Below are positions 1-8,617 of a stretch of DNA of 60,761 bases, piece after piece. Source of the stretch: CALHVR01 sp963528625. GTDB taxonomy: Bacteria; Fusobacteriota; Fusobacteriia; Fusobacteriales; Leptotrichiaceae. Under the pieces are notes generated by a model. The model did not search any database and was not told where the DNA came from. It saw nothing but the letters and a program-made list of their open reading frames with translations. Location of the stretch: assembly GCA_963528625.1 (NCBI GenBank), contig CAURVQ010000008.1, positions 1 to 60,761 of the forward strand, written 5' to 3'. A program made the translations under genes and the position numbers. The first letter of the stretch is position 1. Each line of letters starts with the position of its first letter.

Positions 1-55
1 TAGAGAAGGTGGAAGAACAGTAGCTTCAGGAGTAGTTGCAACTATTACTAAATAG
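1..55 (+). CDS. tuf: elongation factor Tu, last 17 codons (partial)
   Basis: The window opens inside a gene. From base 2 the frame reads REGGRTVASGVVATITK and then TAG. The EGGRTV-x-x-GVV pattern is the conserved carboxyl end of EF-Tu (domain III), the GTPase that brings aminoacyl-tRNA to the ribosome. Only the tail is visible, so the identity rests on this motif. A hairpin with a T-run follows at 191-232, consistent with the end of a highly expressed operon. Confidence 0.85.
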   Translation, partial: REGGRTVASGVVATITK

Positions 56-386
56 GTTTACTGTAAAGTTATTAATTTTATAAAATAAAATTTGATATTT
101 ATTTCATTTAATATTAGATTATAATTATAAGATTTTAATTTTAATTCTATATTTTGAATAATTTTGAAACTTAAAAATAAAAAATTAATAAAAAGAATTG
201 TCTTAGACTTTATGTTTAAGGCAATTTTTTTAAAATATAGAAAAAATTTTATAATATAAAAGTAATATATAAATTTAAAATTATTTAAAAATATTGTTAA
301 ATAATAAAATATTAATACTGGGAAAAGAAGCAATTTTTTGATATAATTATAATAAGAGATAAATTATGAAAGATGTAGGGAATAAT
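56..386. other. tuf-uvrB intergenic region
   Basis: About 330 very AT-rich bases without a credible gene. It holds the tuf terminator (191-232) and a TATAAT box at 342-347, about 40 bases before the uvrB start, that could be the -10 of the uvrB promoter. No good -35 is visible at the right distance. Open frames here are low-complexity Leu/Ile/Lys/Asn strings and are rejected as genes. Confidence 0.6.
191..232 (+). terminator. intrinsic terminator after tuf
   Basis: AATTGTCTTA (196-205) pairs with TAAGGCAATT (217-226), 10 pairs including one G-U, with an 11-base loop. The 3' arm runs straight into a T-run (224-231). Confidence 0.8.
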
Positions 387-2363
387 ATGGATTTTAAAAT
401 ACATTCAAAGTTTAAGCCGACAGGAGATCAGCCAAAAGCGATAGACACTATTGTGGAAAATCTTGAAAATGGAATAACAGACCAAATTTTATTGGGAGTA
501 ACGGGATCAGGAAAAACATTTACAGTTGCAAATGTAATTGAGAGAGTGAATAGACCAGCACTTATAATGGCTCCAAACAAAACATTAGCAGCACAATTAT
601 ATAATGAATATAAACAATTTTTCCCAGAAAATGCAGTGGAATATTTTGTGTCTTATTATGATTATTATCAGCCGGAAGCTTATGTGATGTCAACGGACAC
701 ATATATAGAAAAGGATTCTTCAATAAATGATGAAATAGACAAATTGCGTCATGCAGCAACAGCTGCACTATTGAATAGAAGAGATGTAATAATTGTCGCA
801 TCAGTGTCTGCAATTTATGGATTGGGATCGCCAGAAGCTTATAAGCAAAGATCGATACCGATAGATGTTGATACTGGATTTAATAGAAATGAACTAATTA
901 GAAGATTAATAGAATTGAGATATGAAAGAAATGATATTGCATTTGAGCGGGGGAAATTTAGGGTAAAAGGCGATATAATTGACCTGCATCCAGCGTATTT
1001 AGATACAGGATATAGGTTTGAATTTTTTGGAGACGACTTAGATGAAATATCTGAGATAAATACATTGACAGGTCAAAAAATTAAAAGTATAAAAAGAGTA
1101 ACGATAATGCCAGCAACGCACTATTTATCAACAGAAGATAGCGAACAAATGTTTAATAACATAAAAGAAGAATTGGAAGACAGAATTAAATTTTTTGAAA
1201 ACCAAAATAAACTTTTAGAAGTTCAAAGAATTAAGCAACGAACAGAGTATGATTTGGAAATGATAAAAGAAATCGGTTATTGCAAAGGTGTTGAAAATTA
1301 TTCAAGATATTTGACAGGAAAAAGTGAAGGAGAAGCTCCAGATACATTGATTGATTATTTTCCAGATGATTTAGTTGTATTTTTGGATGAGTCTCATATA
1401 TCTGTTCCGCAAATAAATGGAATGTATAAAGGAGATAGAGCGAGAAAAGAGTCGCTTGTAGAAAATGGCTTTAGATTGCCGAGTGCTTATGACAATAGAC
1501 CTTTGAAATTTGAGGAATTTTTTGGGAAAATACCGCAAGTTGTATATATTTCTGCGACACCGAGTGATTATGAATTGGAGCATTCAGGAGATGAAGTTGT
1601 AGAGCAATTAGTAAGACCGACAGGAATTGTAGAGCCAAGCATTGAGATAAGGGAAACGAAAAATCAAATTGATGATTTGATGGATGAAATTAAAATGAGA
1701 GTATCTAAAAAGCAAAGAGTGCTAGTGACAACATTAACAAAAAAAATGGCAGAAGAGCTAACGGATTATTATTTGGAATATGGAATAAAAGTGAAATATA
1801 TGCACTCGGACATCGATACGCTTGAAAGAACTGAAATAATAAGAGGGCTTCGTAAAGGAGAGTTTGATGTTTTAGTTGGGATTAACCTTTTAAGAGAGGG
1901 ACTTGATATTCCGGAAGTTTCGCTTGTCGCAATATTAGAGGCAGATAAAGAAGGATATTTGCGTTCGAGAAGGTCATTAATTCAAACGATGGGGAGAGCA
2001 GCGAGAAATGTTGAGGGGCAAGTGATCTTGTATGCAGATAGAATTACAGGTTCAATGCAAGAGGCAATGGACGAGGTAAATAGGCGGCGAAAAATTCAAG
2101 AAAAATATAATAAAGATAATGGAATTAATCCAAAATCGGTAGTTAGAGAAATTGCTGAATCATTAGTTGATTATGAAATTGAGAAAGATGATGCTATAAA
2201 ATCTAAAATGAAAAAACAATTTAAAAATCAAATTGATATTGAAAGAGAAATTAAGCGATTGGCAAAAGCAATTAAAAAAGAAGCCGAAGAACTTAATTTT
2301 GAGGAAGCAATAAAACTTAGAGATGAAATGAATGAATTGAAAAAAATGTTATTAGAATTATAA
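387..2363 (+). CDS. uvrB: UvrABC excinuclease subunit B
   Basis: UvrB is the DNA-damage-verifying helicase-like subunit of nucleotide excision repair. It is loaded by UvrA and then binds UvrC. The protein has the Walker A motif GVTGSGKT at residues 37-44, the Tyr-rich beta-hairpin segment (SYYDYYQPEAY) near residue 90, a DESH helicase box near residue 338, the late helicase motifs (INLLREGLDIPE, QTMGRAARN) and a C-terminal UVR domain that contacts UvrC. Length 658 aa is normal for the family. An in-frame ATG at 366 would add seven residues, but AGGG at 377-380 is well placed for the ATG at 387, and MDFKIHSKF matches the family start. It is followed at 50 bases by the Spx-like gene. uvrA and uvrC are not in the window. 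Confidence 0.97.
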   Translation: MDFKIHSKFKPTGDQPKAIDTIVENLENGITDQILLGVTGSGKTFTVANVIERVNRPALIMAPNKTLAAQLYNEYKQFFPENAVEYFVSYYDYYQPEAYVMSTDTYIEKDSSINDEIDKLRHAATAALLNRRDVIIVASVSAIYGLGSPEAYKQRSIPIDVDTGFNRNELIRRLIELRYERNDIAFERGKFRVKGDIIDLHPAYLDTGYRFEFFGDDLDEISEINTLTGQKIKSIKRVTIMPATHYLSTEDSEQMFNNIKEELEDRIKFFENQNKLLEVQRIKQRTEYDLEMIKEIGYCKGVENYSRYLTGKSEGEAPDTLIDYFPDDLVVFLDESHISVPQINGMYKGDRARKESLVENGFRLPSAYDNRPLKFEEFFGKIPQVVYISATPSDYELEHSGDEVVEQLVRPTGIVEPSIEIRETKNQIDDLMDEIKMRVSKKQRVLVTTLTKKMAEELTDYYLEYGIKVKYMHSDIDTLERTEIIRGLRKGEFDVLVGINLLREGLDIPEVSLVAILEADKEGYLRSRRSLIQTMGRAARNVEGQVILYADRITGSMQEAMDEVNRRRKIQEKYNKDNGINPKSVVREIAESLVDYEIEKDDAIKSKMKKQFKNQIDIEREIKRLAKAIKKEAEELNFEEAIKLRDEMNELKKMLLEL

Positions 2364-2382
2364 AAAAATTAGAAAGGAGCGT

Positions 2383-2415
2383 ATGATAAAAGTAATCATA
2401 CGGGAAAAGTTATGA
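2383..2415 (+). CDS. possible 10-codon leader ORF before the Spx-like gene
   Basis: A strong Shine-Dalgarno (GAAAGGAG, 2372-2379) sits just before ATG 2383, which opens a 10-codon frame, MIKVIIREKL. Its TGA (2413-2415) overlaps the ATG of the next gene (2412) as ATGA. CGTATGAT (2380-2387) and ATCATACG (2395-2402) can form an 8-bp hairpin with a 7-base loop that would bury the leader's start codon. The gene downstream has no comparable binding site of its own, so translational coupling through this leader is plausible. It may still be chance. Confidence 0.4.
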   Translation: MIKVIIREKL

Positions 2416-2762
2416 AAATATATTATTACCCAAAATGTACAACGTGTAAAAGAGCGTTAAAATGGATAGATGAAAAAGGTGTGGAAGTTGAAAAAAAACA
2501 TATTGTGGAAGAAACACCGAGTAAAGAGGAATTGAGAGAAATTTATAAGAAAAGTGGATTGGAATTGAAAAAGTTTTTTAATACGAGTGGAATTAAGTAT
2601 AAAGAAATGGGATTGAAAGATAAATTAAAAGATATGTCAGAGGAAGAACAATTAGATTTATTGGCTTCAAATGGAATGCTTATAAAAAGACCAATATTAA
2701 TTGGAGATGATTTTGTATTAGTTGGAGCAAAAGAGCCGGAATGGATGGAAAAATTAAAGTAG
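2412..2762 (+). CDS. Spx/ArsC-like thioredoxin-fold protein
   Basis: A 116-residue protein of the ArsC/Spx/YffB family, small thioredoxin-fold proteins acting as glutaredoxin-like reductases or, for Spx, as redox-sensing partners of RNA polymerase. A CTTC motif at residues 9-12 sits in the position of the redox CxxC. The RPILIGDD segment near residue 94 is the usual cis-proline loop, and the length is typical. CxxC is found in Spx but also in YffB-like proteins, so the function is not settled. It lies between uvrB and xseA, suggesting a stress/repair operon, and is preceded by a possible leader ORF. Confidence 0.85.
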   Translation: MKIYYYPKCTTCKRALKWIDEKGVEVEKKHIVEETPSKEELREIYKKSGLELKKFFNTSGIKYKEMGLKDKLKDMSEEEQLDLLASNGMLIKRPILIGDDFVLVGAKEPEWMEKLK

Positions 2763-2795
2763 TAAAATAATGTAGAGTGAATGAAAGGAGGTAAA

Positions 2796-4136
2796 ATGGC
2801 GACAACAATATTTACAGTAAGTGAAGTGAATAGAGCTGTAAAACAGTTTTTGGAAGGAACTCAAACATTTAAAAATATTTTTATACAGGGTGAATTATCA
2901 AATATAACTTATCAAAAATCAGGACATTTATATTTTACATTAAAAGATGATAAAGCTAGTGTAAAATGTGCAGTTTTTAAATATTTGACTAAAGGTGTTC
3001 CGACTGATTTAAAAGAGGGAGAAAAAGTCAAGATAATGGGGAGTGCTTCACTTTATGAAGCTGCTGGAAATTATCAAATAATAGCTGAAAGTGTTGAAAA
3101 AATGAACGGATTAGGCTCACTTTTTGAAAAATTGGAACAATTAAAAAAATATTATTTTGAAAAAGGATATTTTAATACAGAAAATAAAAAAGTATTGCCA
3201 ATTTTACCAATGAATGTAGGTGTAGTGACAGCAGCAACAGGAGCAGCAATTAGAGATATAATAAATACGACACACAAGCGAAATAATAATATAAATATTT
3301 ATCTTTATCCGGCAAAAGTTCAAGGAGAAGGTTCTTCGTTGGAAATAGCAAATGGAATAGAGTTTTTTAATAAAATGAAAGATGATGAACAGTTGAATGT
3401 AGATATTTTGATTGTTGGTCGTGGTGGGGGAAGTATTGAAGATTTATGGGCTTTTAATGAAGAGCCTGTAATTGAAGCAATTTTCAAGTCTAAAATACCG
3501 GTAGTTTCAGCCGTTGGACATGAAATTGATAATTTATTATCAGATTTGGTGGCAGATAAGAGGGCAGCAACACCTACTCAAGCAGCTGAAATTATTATTC
3601 CTGAAAAAGATAAACTTAAAAGGGAATTATTACAAAAAGAAAGTATTTTAAATAGATTTTTATTGAATAAAGTTTCAATGATGAAACAAGAATTGGAACA
3701 AAGGAAAAATAATTACTACATAAAAAACTTTAATACTTTATTAAATGATAAGAAAATAAAACTTATGGATTTAGAAGAAAAATTAACTAAAGAATTAAAA
3801 AGAATTGTTGAAAAAAATAGAGAGCAATTAAATTTTAGAAAAAGTAGTTTTAACAGAATAGACTTGATGAAAGATATTCAAAAAGAAAAAGAAAATTTAA
3901 AAGAGAAAAAAGCTGAAATTAATAAAAAAATAGAAAATAAAATTTTAGATTTAAAAAAAGAATTAGAATATAGAAAAATAAAAATATCAAAATATTCTGT
4001 TGATGATATATTGAAGCAAGGATATGCGTTGGCACGAAAAAATGGAAAAATAATAAAAAGAGGGATTGAGCTAAGCAAAGGAGATAATTTAGATATTCAA
4101 TTTGTAGATATGAAGAAAAAGGTTATTGTTAAGTAA
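2796..4136 (+). CDS. xseA: exodeoxyribonuclease VII large subunit
   Basis: XseA is the catalytic large subunit of exonuclease VII, which degrades single-stranded DNA in both directions. The N-terminal OB-fold begins with FTVSEVNRAVKQFLEG; the catalytic domain carries the family GRGGGS segment and the HEIDNLLSDLVADKRAATPTQ region. The C-terminal half is a long Lys/Glu-rich coiled coil, and the protein ends with the typical GYALARKNGK segment. An in-frame ATG at 2781 exists, but AAAGGAGG (2785-2792) lies just before ATG 2796, so the 446-residue form is chosen. The small subunit gene, usually adjacent, is 28 kb away at 32398. Confidence 0.96.
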   Translation: MATTIFTVSEVNRAVKQFLEGTQTFKNIFIQGELSNITYQKSGHLYFTLKDDKASVKCAVFKYLTKGVPTDLKEGEKVKIMGSASLYEAAGNYQIIAESVEKMNGLGSLFEKLEQLKKYYFEKGYFNTENKKVLPILPMNVGVVTAATGAAIRDIINTTHKRNNNINIYLYPAKVQGEGSSLEIANGIEFFNKMKDDEQLNVDILIVGRGGGSIEDLWAFNEEPVIEAIFKSKIPVVSAVGHEIDNLLSDLVADKRAATPTQAAEIIIPEKDKLKRELLQKESILNRFLLNKVSMMKQELEQRKNNYYIKNFNTLLNDKKIKLMDLEEKLTKELKRIVEKNREQLNFRKSSFNRIDLMKDIQKEKENLKEKKAEINKKIENKILDLKKELEYRKIKISKYSVDDILKQGYALARKNGKIIKRGIELSKGDNLDIQFVDMKKKVIVK

Positions 4137-4178
4137 ATTATTCTATTATTTAAAAATAAATAAATGAATGGAGGGAAT

Positions 4179-4661
4179 ATGAAAAAAACAGACTATTTAT
4201 CTTGGGACGAATATTTTATGGGAATAGCGTATTTGTCGGCGATGAGAAGTAAAGATCCATCTACACAAGTTGGAGCTTGTATAATAGATGAAGATAAAAA
4301 AATAATAGGAATTGGGTATAATGGCTTTCCAATTGGGAGTAATGACGATGAAATGCCATGGGGGAAGGAAGGAGATTTTCTTGATACAAAATATCCGTAT
4401 GTAGTTCATGCTGAATTAAATGCAATTCTGAATAGTATAAAATCATTAAAAAATTGTACAATTTATGTGACCCATTTTCCGTGTAATGAATGTGCAAAAG
4501 CAATAGTACAGTCTGGGATAAAAAAAGTAATCTATTATTCAGATAAGCATAAACATAAGGATAGTGTAAAAGCTTCAAGAAGAATATTGGAAAATGCAGG
4601 TTTAAATATAAAAAAAATAGAAATTGATAAAAAAAATATAGATATAAGTTTTAGAGATTAA
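4179..4661 (+). CDS. comEB: deoxycytidylate (dCMP) deaminase, ComEB-like
   Basis: Zinc-dependent deaminase predicted to convert dCMP to dUMP for dTTP synthesis. The HAE motif (H77-A-E79, the proton-shuttling glutamate) and PCNEC (Cys102, Cys105) supply the zinc ligands. The N-terminal MGIAYLSAMRSKDPSTQVGA stretch is typical of the dCMP deaminase/ComEB branch. The ATG at 4164 is in frame, but the sequence between contains GGAGGG, a good binding site for ATG 4179, giving 160 residues. It sits between xseA and the patatin gene, each with its own ribosome binding site. Confidence 0.92.
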   Translation: MKKTDYLSWDEYFMGIAYLSAMRSKDPSTQVGACIIDEDKKIIGIGYNGFPIGSNDDEMPWGKEGDFLDTKYPYVVHAELNAILNSIKSLKNCTIYVTHFPCNECAKAIVQSGIKKVIYYSDKHKHKDSVKASRRILENAGLNIKKIEIDKKNIDISFRD

Positions 4662-4693
4662 TTACATAAAATTATAGACAGAAAGAGGTAATA

Positions 4694-5545
4694 ATGAAAA
4701 AGGGATTAGTGTTAGAAGGCGGTGGATTGAGAGGAATATTCACAGCAGGAGTTTTAGATTATTTTTTAGAAAAAAATGTAGAATTTGATGAATGTATAGG
4801 TGTGTCTGCAGGAGCGTGTCATGCGTGTAGCTATTTGGCAAAACAGCCAAAAAGAGCATTTAATGTGTCGGTAGATTATTTAGATAATAAAAAATATGCA
4901 AGTTTTTATAATTTGATTACAACAGGAGATTTTTTTAGAGTTGACTTTGTGTACGATGAAATTCCAAATAAGCTGGCACCGATAGATAATGAAACTTTTA
5001 AAAAAAATAATACAAAATTTCAAGTAGTAATTACAAATTGTGAAACGGGTGAAGCAGAATATCCGGAAGTTAAAGATTTTGATAAAGATACAATTTTAGT
5101 AAGGGCATCAAGTTCATTGCCATTTTTATCAAGAAAAGTTGTAATAGATGGTAAAGAGTATCTTGATGGTGGAGTTTCAGATTCTATTCCAATAAAAAAA
5201 TCGTTAAAAAATGGAAATATAAAAAATGTTGTTATAATGACAAGAGATAAAAATTATAGAAAGACACCAAGTAAATTAGGGAAAATTGCGAAAATAGTTT
5301 ATAAAAAATATCCTAAATTAGTAAAAGCAATAGAAAATAGATATAAAGATTATAATGAGAATGTGGAATATATTTATGATTTAGAGAGAAAAGGTGAAAT
5401 TTTTATAATACAGCCAGAAATTCCTTTAGATTTAGGAAGGATTGAAAAAAATAGAGAAAAATTAGAAAAAGTTTACCAAATTGGGTATGATACAGCTAAA
5501 AAACAATATGGAAATATGATGGAATATTTAATGAAAAATAGTTAG
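4694..5545 (+). CDS. patatin-like phospholipase
   Basis: Patatin-family acyl hydrolase (YjjU/RssA-like), predicted to be cytoplasmic since no signal peptide is present. The oxyanion loop GGGLRG is at residues 9-14, the nucleophile elbow GVSAG puts the catalytic serine at residue 38, and DGG at 158-160 gives the aspartate of the Ser-Asp dyad. Length 283 aa matches bacterial YjjU-type proteins. The substrate is unknown; lysophospholipids or neutral lipids are the usual guesses. It starts a run of three genes with short gaps, followed by an acyltransferase-like protein and a membrane protein, which may point to lipid metabolism. Confidence 0.92.
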   Translation: MKKGLVLEGGGLRGIFTAGVLDYFLEKNVEFDECIGVSAGACHACSYLAKQPKRAFNVSVDYLDNKKYASFYNLITTGDFFRVDFVYDEIPNKLAPIDNETFKKNNTKFQVVITNCETGEAEYPEVKDFDKDTILVRASSSLPFLSRKVVIDGKEYLDGGVSDSIPIKKSLKNGNIKNVVIMTRDKNYRKTPSKLGKIAKIVYKKYPKLVKAIENRYKDYNENVEYIYDLERKGEIFIIQPEIPLDLGRIEKNREKLEKVYQIGYDTAKKQYGNMMEYLMKNS

Positions 5546-5574
5546 AATCATAAATTATTTTTGAAAGGAGGTTT

Positions 5575-6843
5575 ATGAAAAATAATATAAAAGATAAAAA
5601 ATGGTATAAATTAGATGCGTTTGCAAAAACTTATTCTTCAATAATAAGTGAAGGAAGAACAACTTGCTTTAGACTTTCAGTTTTATTTATCGAGAATGTA
5701 GATGTTGTGTTATTAAAAAAAGTAACTTTATTTTTGGGAGAAAAATACCCATTTTATAATTCTGAAATGAAAAAAGGAATTTTTTGGAATTATTTACAAC
5801 ATAAAAAAACACCGATAACAGTTGTAAAAGAAAAAACATATCCTTGTACAAATGTGAATCCTAAAAAACCATTAAGAATATTATATTATAAAAATAAACT
5901 TTCTATTGAAATAGCACATTTTTTAACGGATGGAGTTGGAGCAAGTATATTTTTTAAAGATTTGATAGAAACTTATTTGCAAAATAAATATTTTCATAAT
6001 TTAAAAATTGATTTTCAAAGAAAAAATGAATTAGGTAAAGATGAAATAATAAAAGAAAAAGAGGAATATGTAGACTTATATTCAAAATATATGAAAAAAG
6101 TTAATAAAGAAAATACTATAAAAAAAGCGTTTCATTTTCCTATAAAAATAGAAGAAAAAGGACAATATTTTATAACAACGGGAGAATTAGATCTTAACGA
6201 TATAAAAAGAGAAGCAAAAAAATATGAAACTACAATAGGAAAATATTTGTTGGCAATTTATTTTAAAATTTTATTAGATAAATATCCAAATGTAAAAGAT
6301 CAATTTGTTATAGGAGTACCGGTTGATTTACGAAATATTTATGATGAAAAAACATATAGAAACTTTTTTATAAATATAACACCAACTATTGATTCAAGTC
6401 TTGGTGAATATAGTGTTGAAGAAATAGTTAAATATTTGAATTTATATTTTGAATTGAAAATAACAAAAAAAGAATTTTATAAAAGTATTTATAAAGCAAT
6501 GAATCCAATAAAAAATATATTTATAAAAATTGTTCCTAATTTTATAAAAAAAATATTTATTCCATTTATTTTTGATTATTATGGAGAAAAAGGATATACG
6601 AGTGGATTTTCAAATTTAGGAATATTTAAAATAGAAGAAAAATATGAAAAATTTGTGAAAGGCTATAGATTTTTACCTCCTCCTAGTAAAAGATGTAAAA
6701 TAAAAGTTGGATTGATAAGTGACAAAAGTAAAATATATATAAGCTTTGGGAATTTAACTACAAATCACGAAATAGAAAGAGATTATTTTGTATATTTGAG
6801 AAAAAGAGGAATAAAAAGTAAAATAATAACGAATTACAAATAG
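5575..6843 (+). CDS. condensation-domain-like acyltransferase (HxxxDG)
   Basis: A 422-residue protein with HFLTDG at residues 115-120, the HxxxDG active-site motif of the chloramphenicol acetyltransferase/condensation superfamily that also includes alcohol acetyltransferases. A strong AAAGGAGG precedes the ATG. No signal peptide is seen. It is 29 bases after the patatin gene and 11 bases before a zinc-ribbon membrane protein. Such acyltransferases occur with DUF6320-type zinc-ribbon proteins in other anaerobes, from general memory of the families. The acyl donor and acceptor cannot be told from sequence. Confidence 0.7.
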   Translation: MKNNIKDKKWYKLDAFAKTYSSIISEGRTTCFRLSVLFIENVDVVLLKKVTLFLGEKYPFYNSEMKKGIFWNYLQHKKTPITVVKEKTYPCTNVNPKKPLRILYYKNKLSIEIAHFLTDGVGASIFFKDLIETYLQNKYFHNLKIDFQRKNELGKDEIIKEKEEYVDLYSKYMKKVNKENTIKKAFHFPIKIEEKGQYFITTGELDLNDIKREAKKYETTIGKYLLAIYFKILLDKYPNVKDQFVIGVPVDLRNIYDEKTYRNFFINITPTIDSSLGEYSVEEIVKYLNLYFELKITKKEFYKSIYKAMNPIKNIFIKIVPNFIKKIFIPFIFDYYGEKGYTSGFSNLGIFKIEEKYEKFVKGYRFLPPPSKRCKIKVGLISDKSKIYISFGNLTTNHEIERDYFVYLRKRGIKSKIITNYK

Positions 6844-6854
6844 AAGGAGAAAAA

Positions 6855-7532
6855 ATGTATTGTGTAAAATGTGGAGTTGAATTGGAAGAACATCAAGACA
6901 GATGCCCTTTATGTAAAACGAAAGTTCCAGAATATGTAAATAATGAAAATTTTATTGAAGAATATCCAATGATAAATATAAATTTTTATAAGTTGAAAGT
7001 AAATAAGATAAAAAAGGCAGTATTTATGTCCTTTTTTACAATTTCATTAATTTCAATACTGGAAATATTTTTTCAAAATATTATAATTTATGGAAGTATA
7101 AAGTGGGGATATTATGCGATTCCTTCTATATTGTTATTTGATTTATTTTTATTTGTATTTTTAAATAGTTATAAAATGAGAATTAATTTAATGTTAATTT
7201 TAATTGGATTAATTTCATTTTTATTAATAATAGATTATGGTAATGGAGAAATAACTTGGAGTTTAAAAAGAGGAATGCCGATAGTTATTACTTTTTATTT
7301 ATTAAGTTTTATATTTTCATTTGTATGGGACAAATACAAAAAAGAGAGAATAAAAATATTGAATTTTTTTATATTTTTTGTAGGAATATTTTTATTAATT
7401 TTGGAAATAATATTAAAGCAAAAATGTACTTGGTCTATATGGGCATCGATTCCATTATTTGTTTTAAATATAATGCTTAGATATACATATAGAGCATATA
7501 AAGAAGAATTTGAAAGACGACTTCATTTATGA
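6855..7532 (+). CDS. zinc-ribbon membrane protein (DUF6320-like)
   Basis: The N-terminus has a compact zinc ribbon, CVKCG then CPLCKTKVP (Cys3, Cys6, Cys17 and Cys20). A soluble linker follows, then about six hydrophobic membrane segments and a short basic tail (EEFERRLHL). The layout fits DUF6320-type proteins. The ribosome binding site AGAAGGAG lies directly before the ATG, and the gap to the acyltransferase is 11 bases, so the pair is almost surely co-transcribed. The role is unknown; it could anchor or regulate the neighbouring acyltransferase at the membrane. Confidence 0.7.
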   Translation: MYCVKCGVELEEHQDRCPLCKTKVPEYVNNENFIEEYPMININFYKLKVNKIKKAVFMSFFTISLISILEIFFQNIIIYGSIKWGYYAIPSILLFDLFLFVFLNSYKMRINLMLILIGLISFLLIIDYGNGEITWSLKRGMPIVITFYLLSFIFSFVWDKYKKERIKILNFFIFFVGIFLLILEIILKQKCTWSIWASIPLFVLNIMLRYTYRAYKEEFERRLHL

Positions 7533-7627
7533 TAAAAAAATAAATATTGGGTATTATAATATATACTAGACAAATGCTTAAATATGTTATATAATTATAT
7601 AAATAAAATATATGATTGGAGAAATAA

Positions 7628-8524
7628 ATGGATATACATCATTTGAAAATATTTTTTGAAGCATGTAATGAAAAAAGTTTTACAAAAGCTGCTAAAAAAT
7701 TATATATAAGCCAGTCGGCAGTATCAATTCAAATAAAAAAACTTGAATATACATTAGGATTACAATTAATAGAAAGAAATTCTAAAAATTTTAAATTAAC
7801 TTTTGCTGGGAAAGAATTATTTAAAATGTCTCAAGATGTATTTGAAAAAATTTCACGTATGGAAAATGAGATGAAAAAGATTTTACAATATAGAAAAGGT
7901 AAAATTTCAATAGGGGCGACTCATAATATTGGAGAACCAGTTTTACCGAGTATAATGGTTGAATTTACAAAACAAAATCCGGAAATTGAATTTGATTTAT
8001 ATATAAAAAACAGAGAATCATTAGTAAAACATTTGAAAGAGGGAACAGTTGATATTGCTTTGATGGAAGAATTTTTTATTGAAGATAAAGAGGTAAAAGT
8101 TATTGAAACAGAAGAATATCCTTTTGTTGTTGTGGCAGGACCTGAAGTTGAAACTTATTCAGATTTAAAAGAAATTCCGTTATTAAAAAGAGATACATTT
8201 TTGACAGGGAAATATTTAGATCAATTTGAAAAAATAGTAGGATTTAATTTTGATAGAAGAATTGCGATTAATGGAAGTATTGAAACTATGAAAAATTTAA
8301 TTAAAAATGGGTTTGGATTTGCTGTATTGCCGTATTATAGTGTTTATGAGGAAATAGTAAAAGGGAGCTTAAAAGTTATACATAGTTTTGATAAATCGGA
8401 AGAGAAATTTCAAATTGTGTTAATTAGAGAAAATGAAGATAAAGAAGGTATTAGTAAATTTGTTGATTTTTTAAGTAATTATAAAATAAATAGAGAATTA
8501 TTTTTAGATAAAAAGTTAAAATAA
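7628..8524 (+). CDS. LysR-family transcriptional regulator
   Basis: A 298-residue LysR regulator. The winged helix-turn-helix is at residues 1-60 (MDIHHLKIFFEAC, KAAKKLYISQSAVSIQIKKLE, GLQLIERN) and is followed by a substrate-binding effector domain (GKISIGATHNIGEPVLP onward). It has its own start region and GGAG ribosome binding site after a 95-base gap, and reads toward tpiA, which has its own promoter. LysR proteins often control a divergent neighbour, but none lies upstream here; the lipid-like genes at 4.7-7.5 kb are on the same strand. The target and effector are unknown. Confidence 0.93.
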   Translation: MDIHHLKIFFEACNEKSFTKAAKKLYISQSAVSIQIKKLEYTLGLQLIERNSKNFKLTFAGKELFKMSQDVFEKISRMENEMKKILQYRKGKISIGATHNIGEPVLPSIMVEFTKQNPEIEFDLYIKNRESLVKHLKEGTVDIALMEEFFIEDKEVKVIETEEYPFVVVAGPEVETYSDLKEIPLLKRDTFLTGKYLDQFEKIVGFNFDRRIAINGSIETMKNLIKNGFGFAVLPYYSVYEEIVKGSLKVIHSFDKSEEKFQIVLIRENEDKEGISKFVDFLSNYKINRELFLDKKLK

Positions 8525-8540
8525 AAAATTATAAAAATAA

Positions 8541-8569
8541 TTGAAATTAAATGGAAATTATAGTATAAT
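8541..8569 (+). promoter_or_regulatory. promoter of tpiA
   Basis: TTGAAA (8541-8546), 17-base spacer, TATAAT (8564-8569): a near-consensus housekeeping promoter ending about 50 bases before the tpiA start. Confidence 0.8.
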
Positions 8570-8617
8570 TTATTTGTGAAATAAAAATAGTTAATAAAAA
8601 AGATGGAGGATATATTA

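Noticed and set aside
58..333. A 91-codon minus-strand frame before uvrB
   Set aside because: Leu/Ile/Phe/Asn/Lys low-complexity composition from AT-rich intergenic sequence; it crosses the tuf terminator and has no ribosome binding site.
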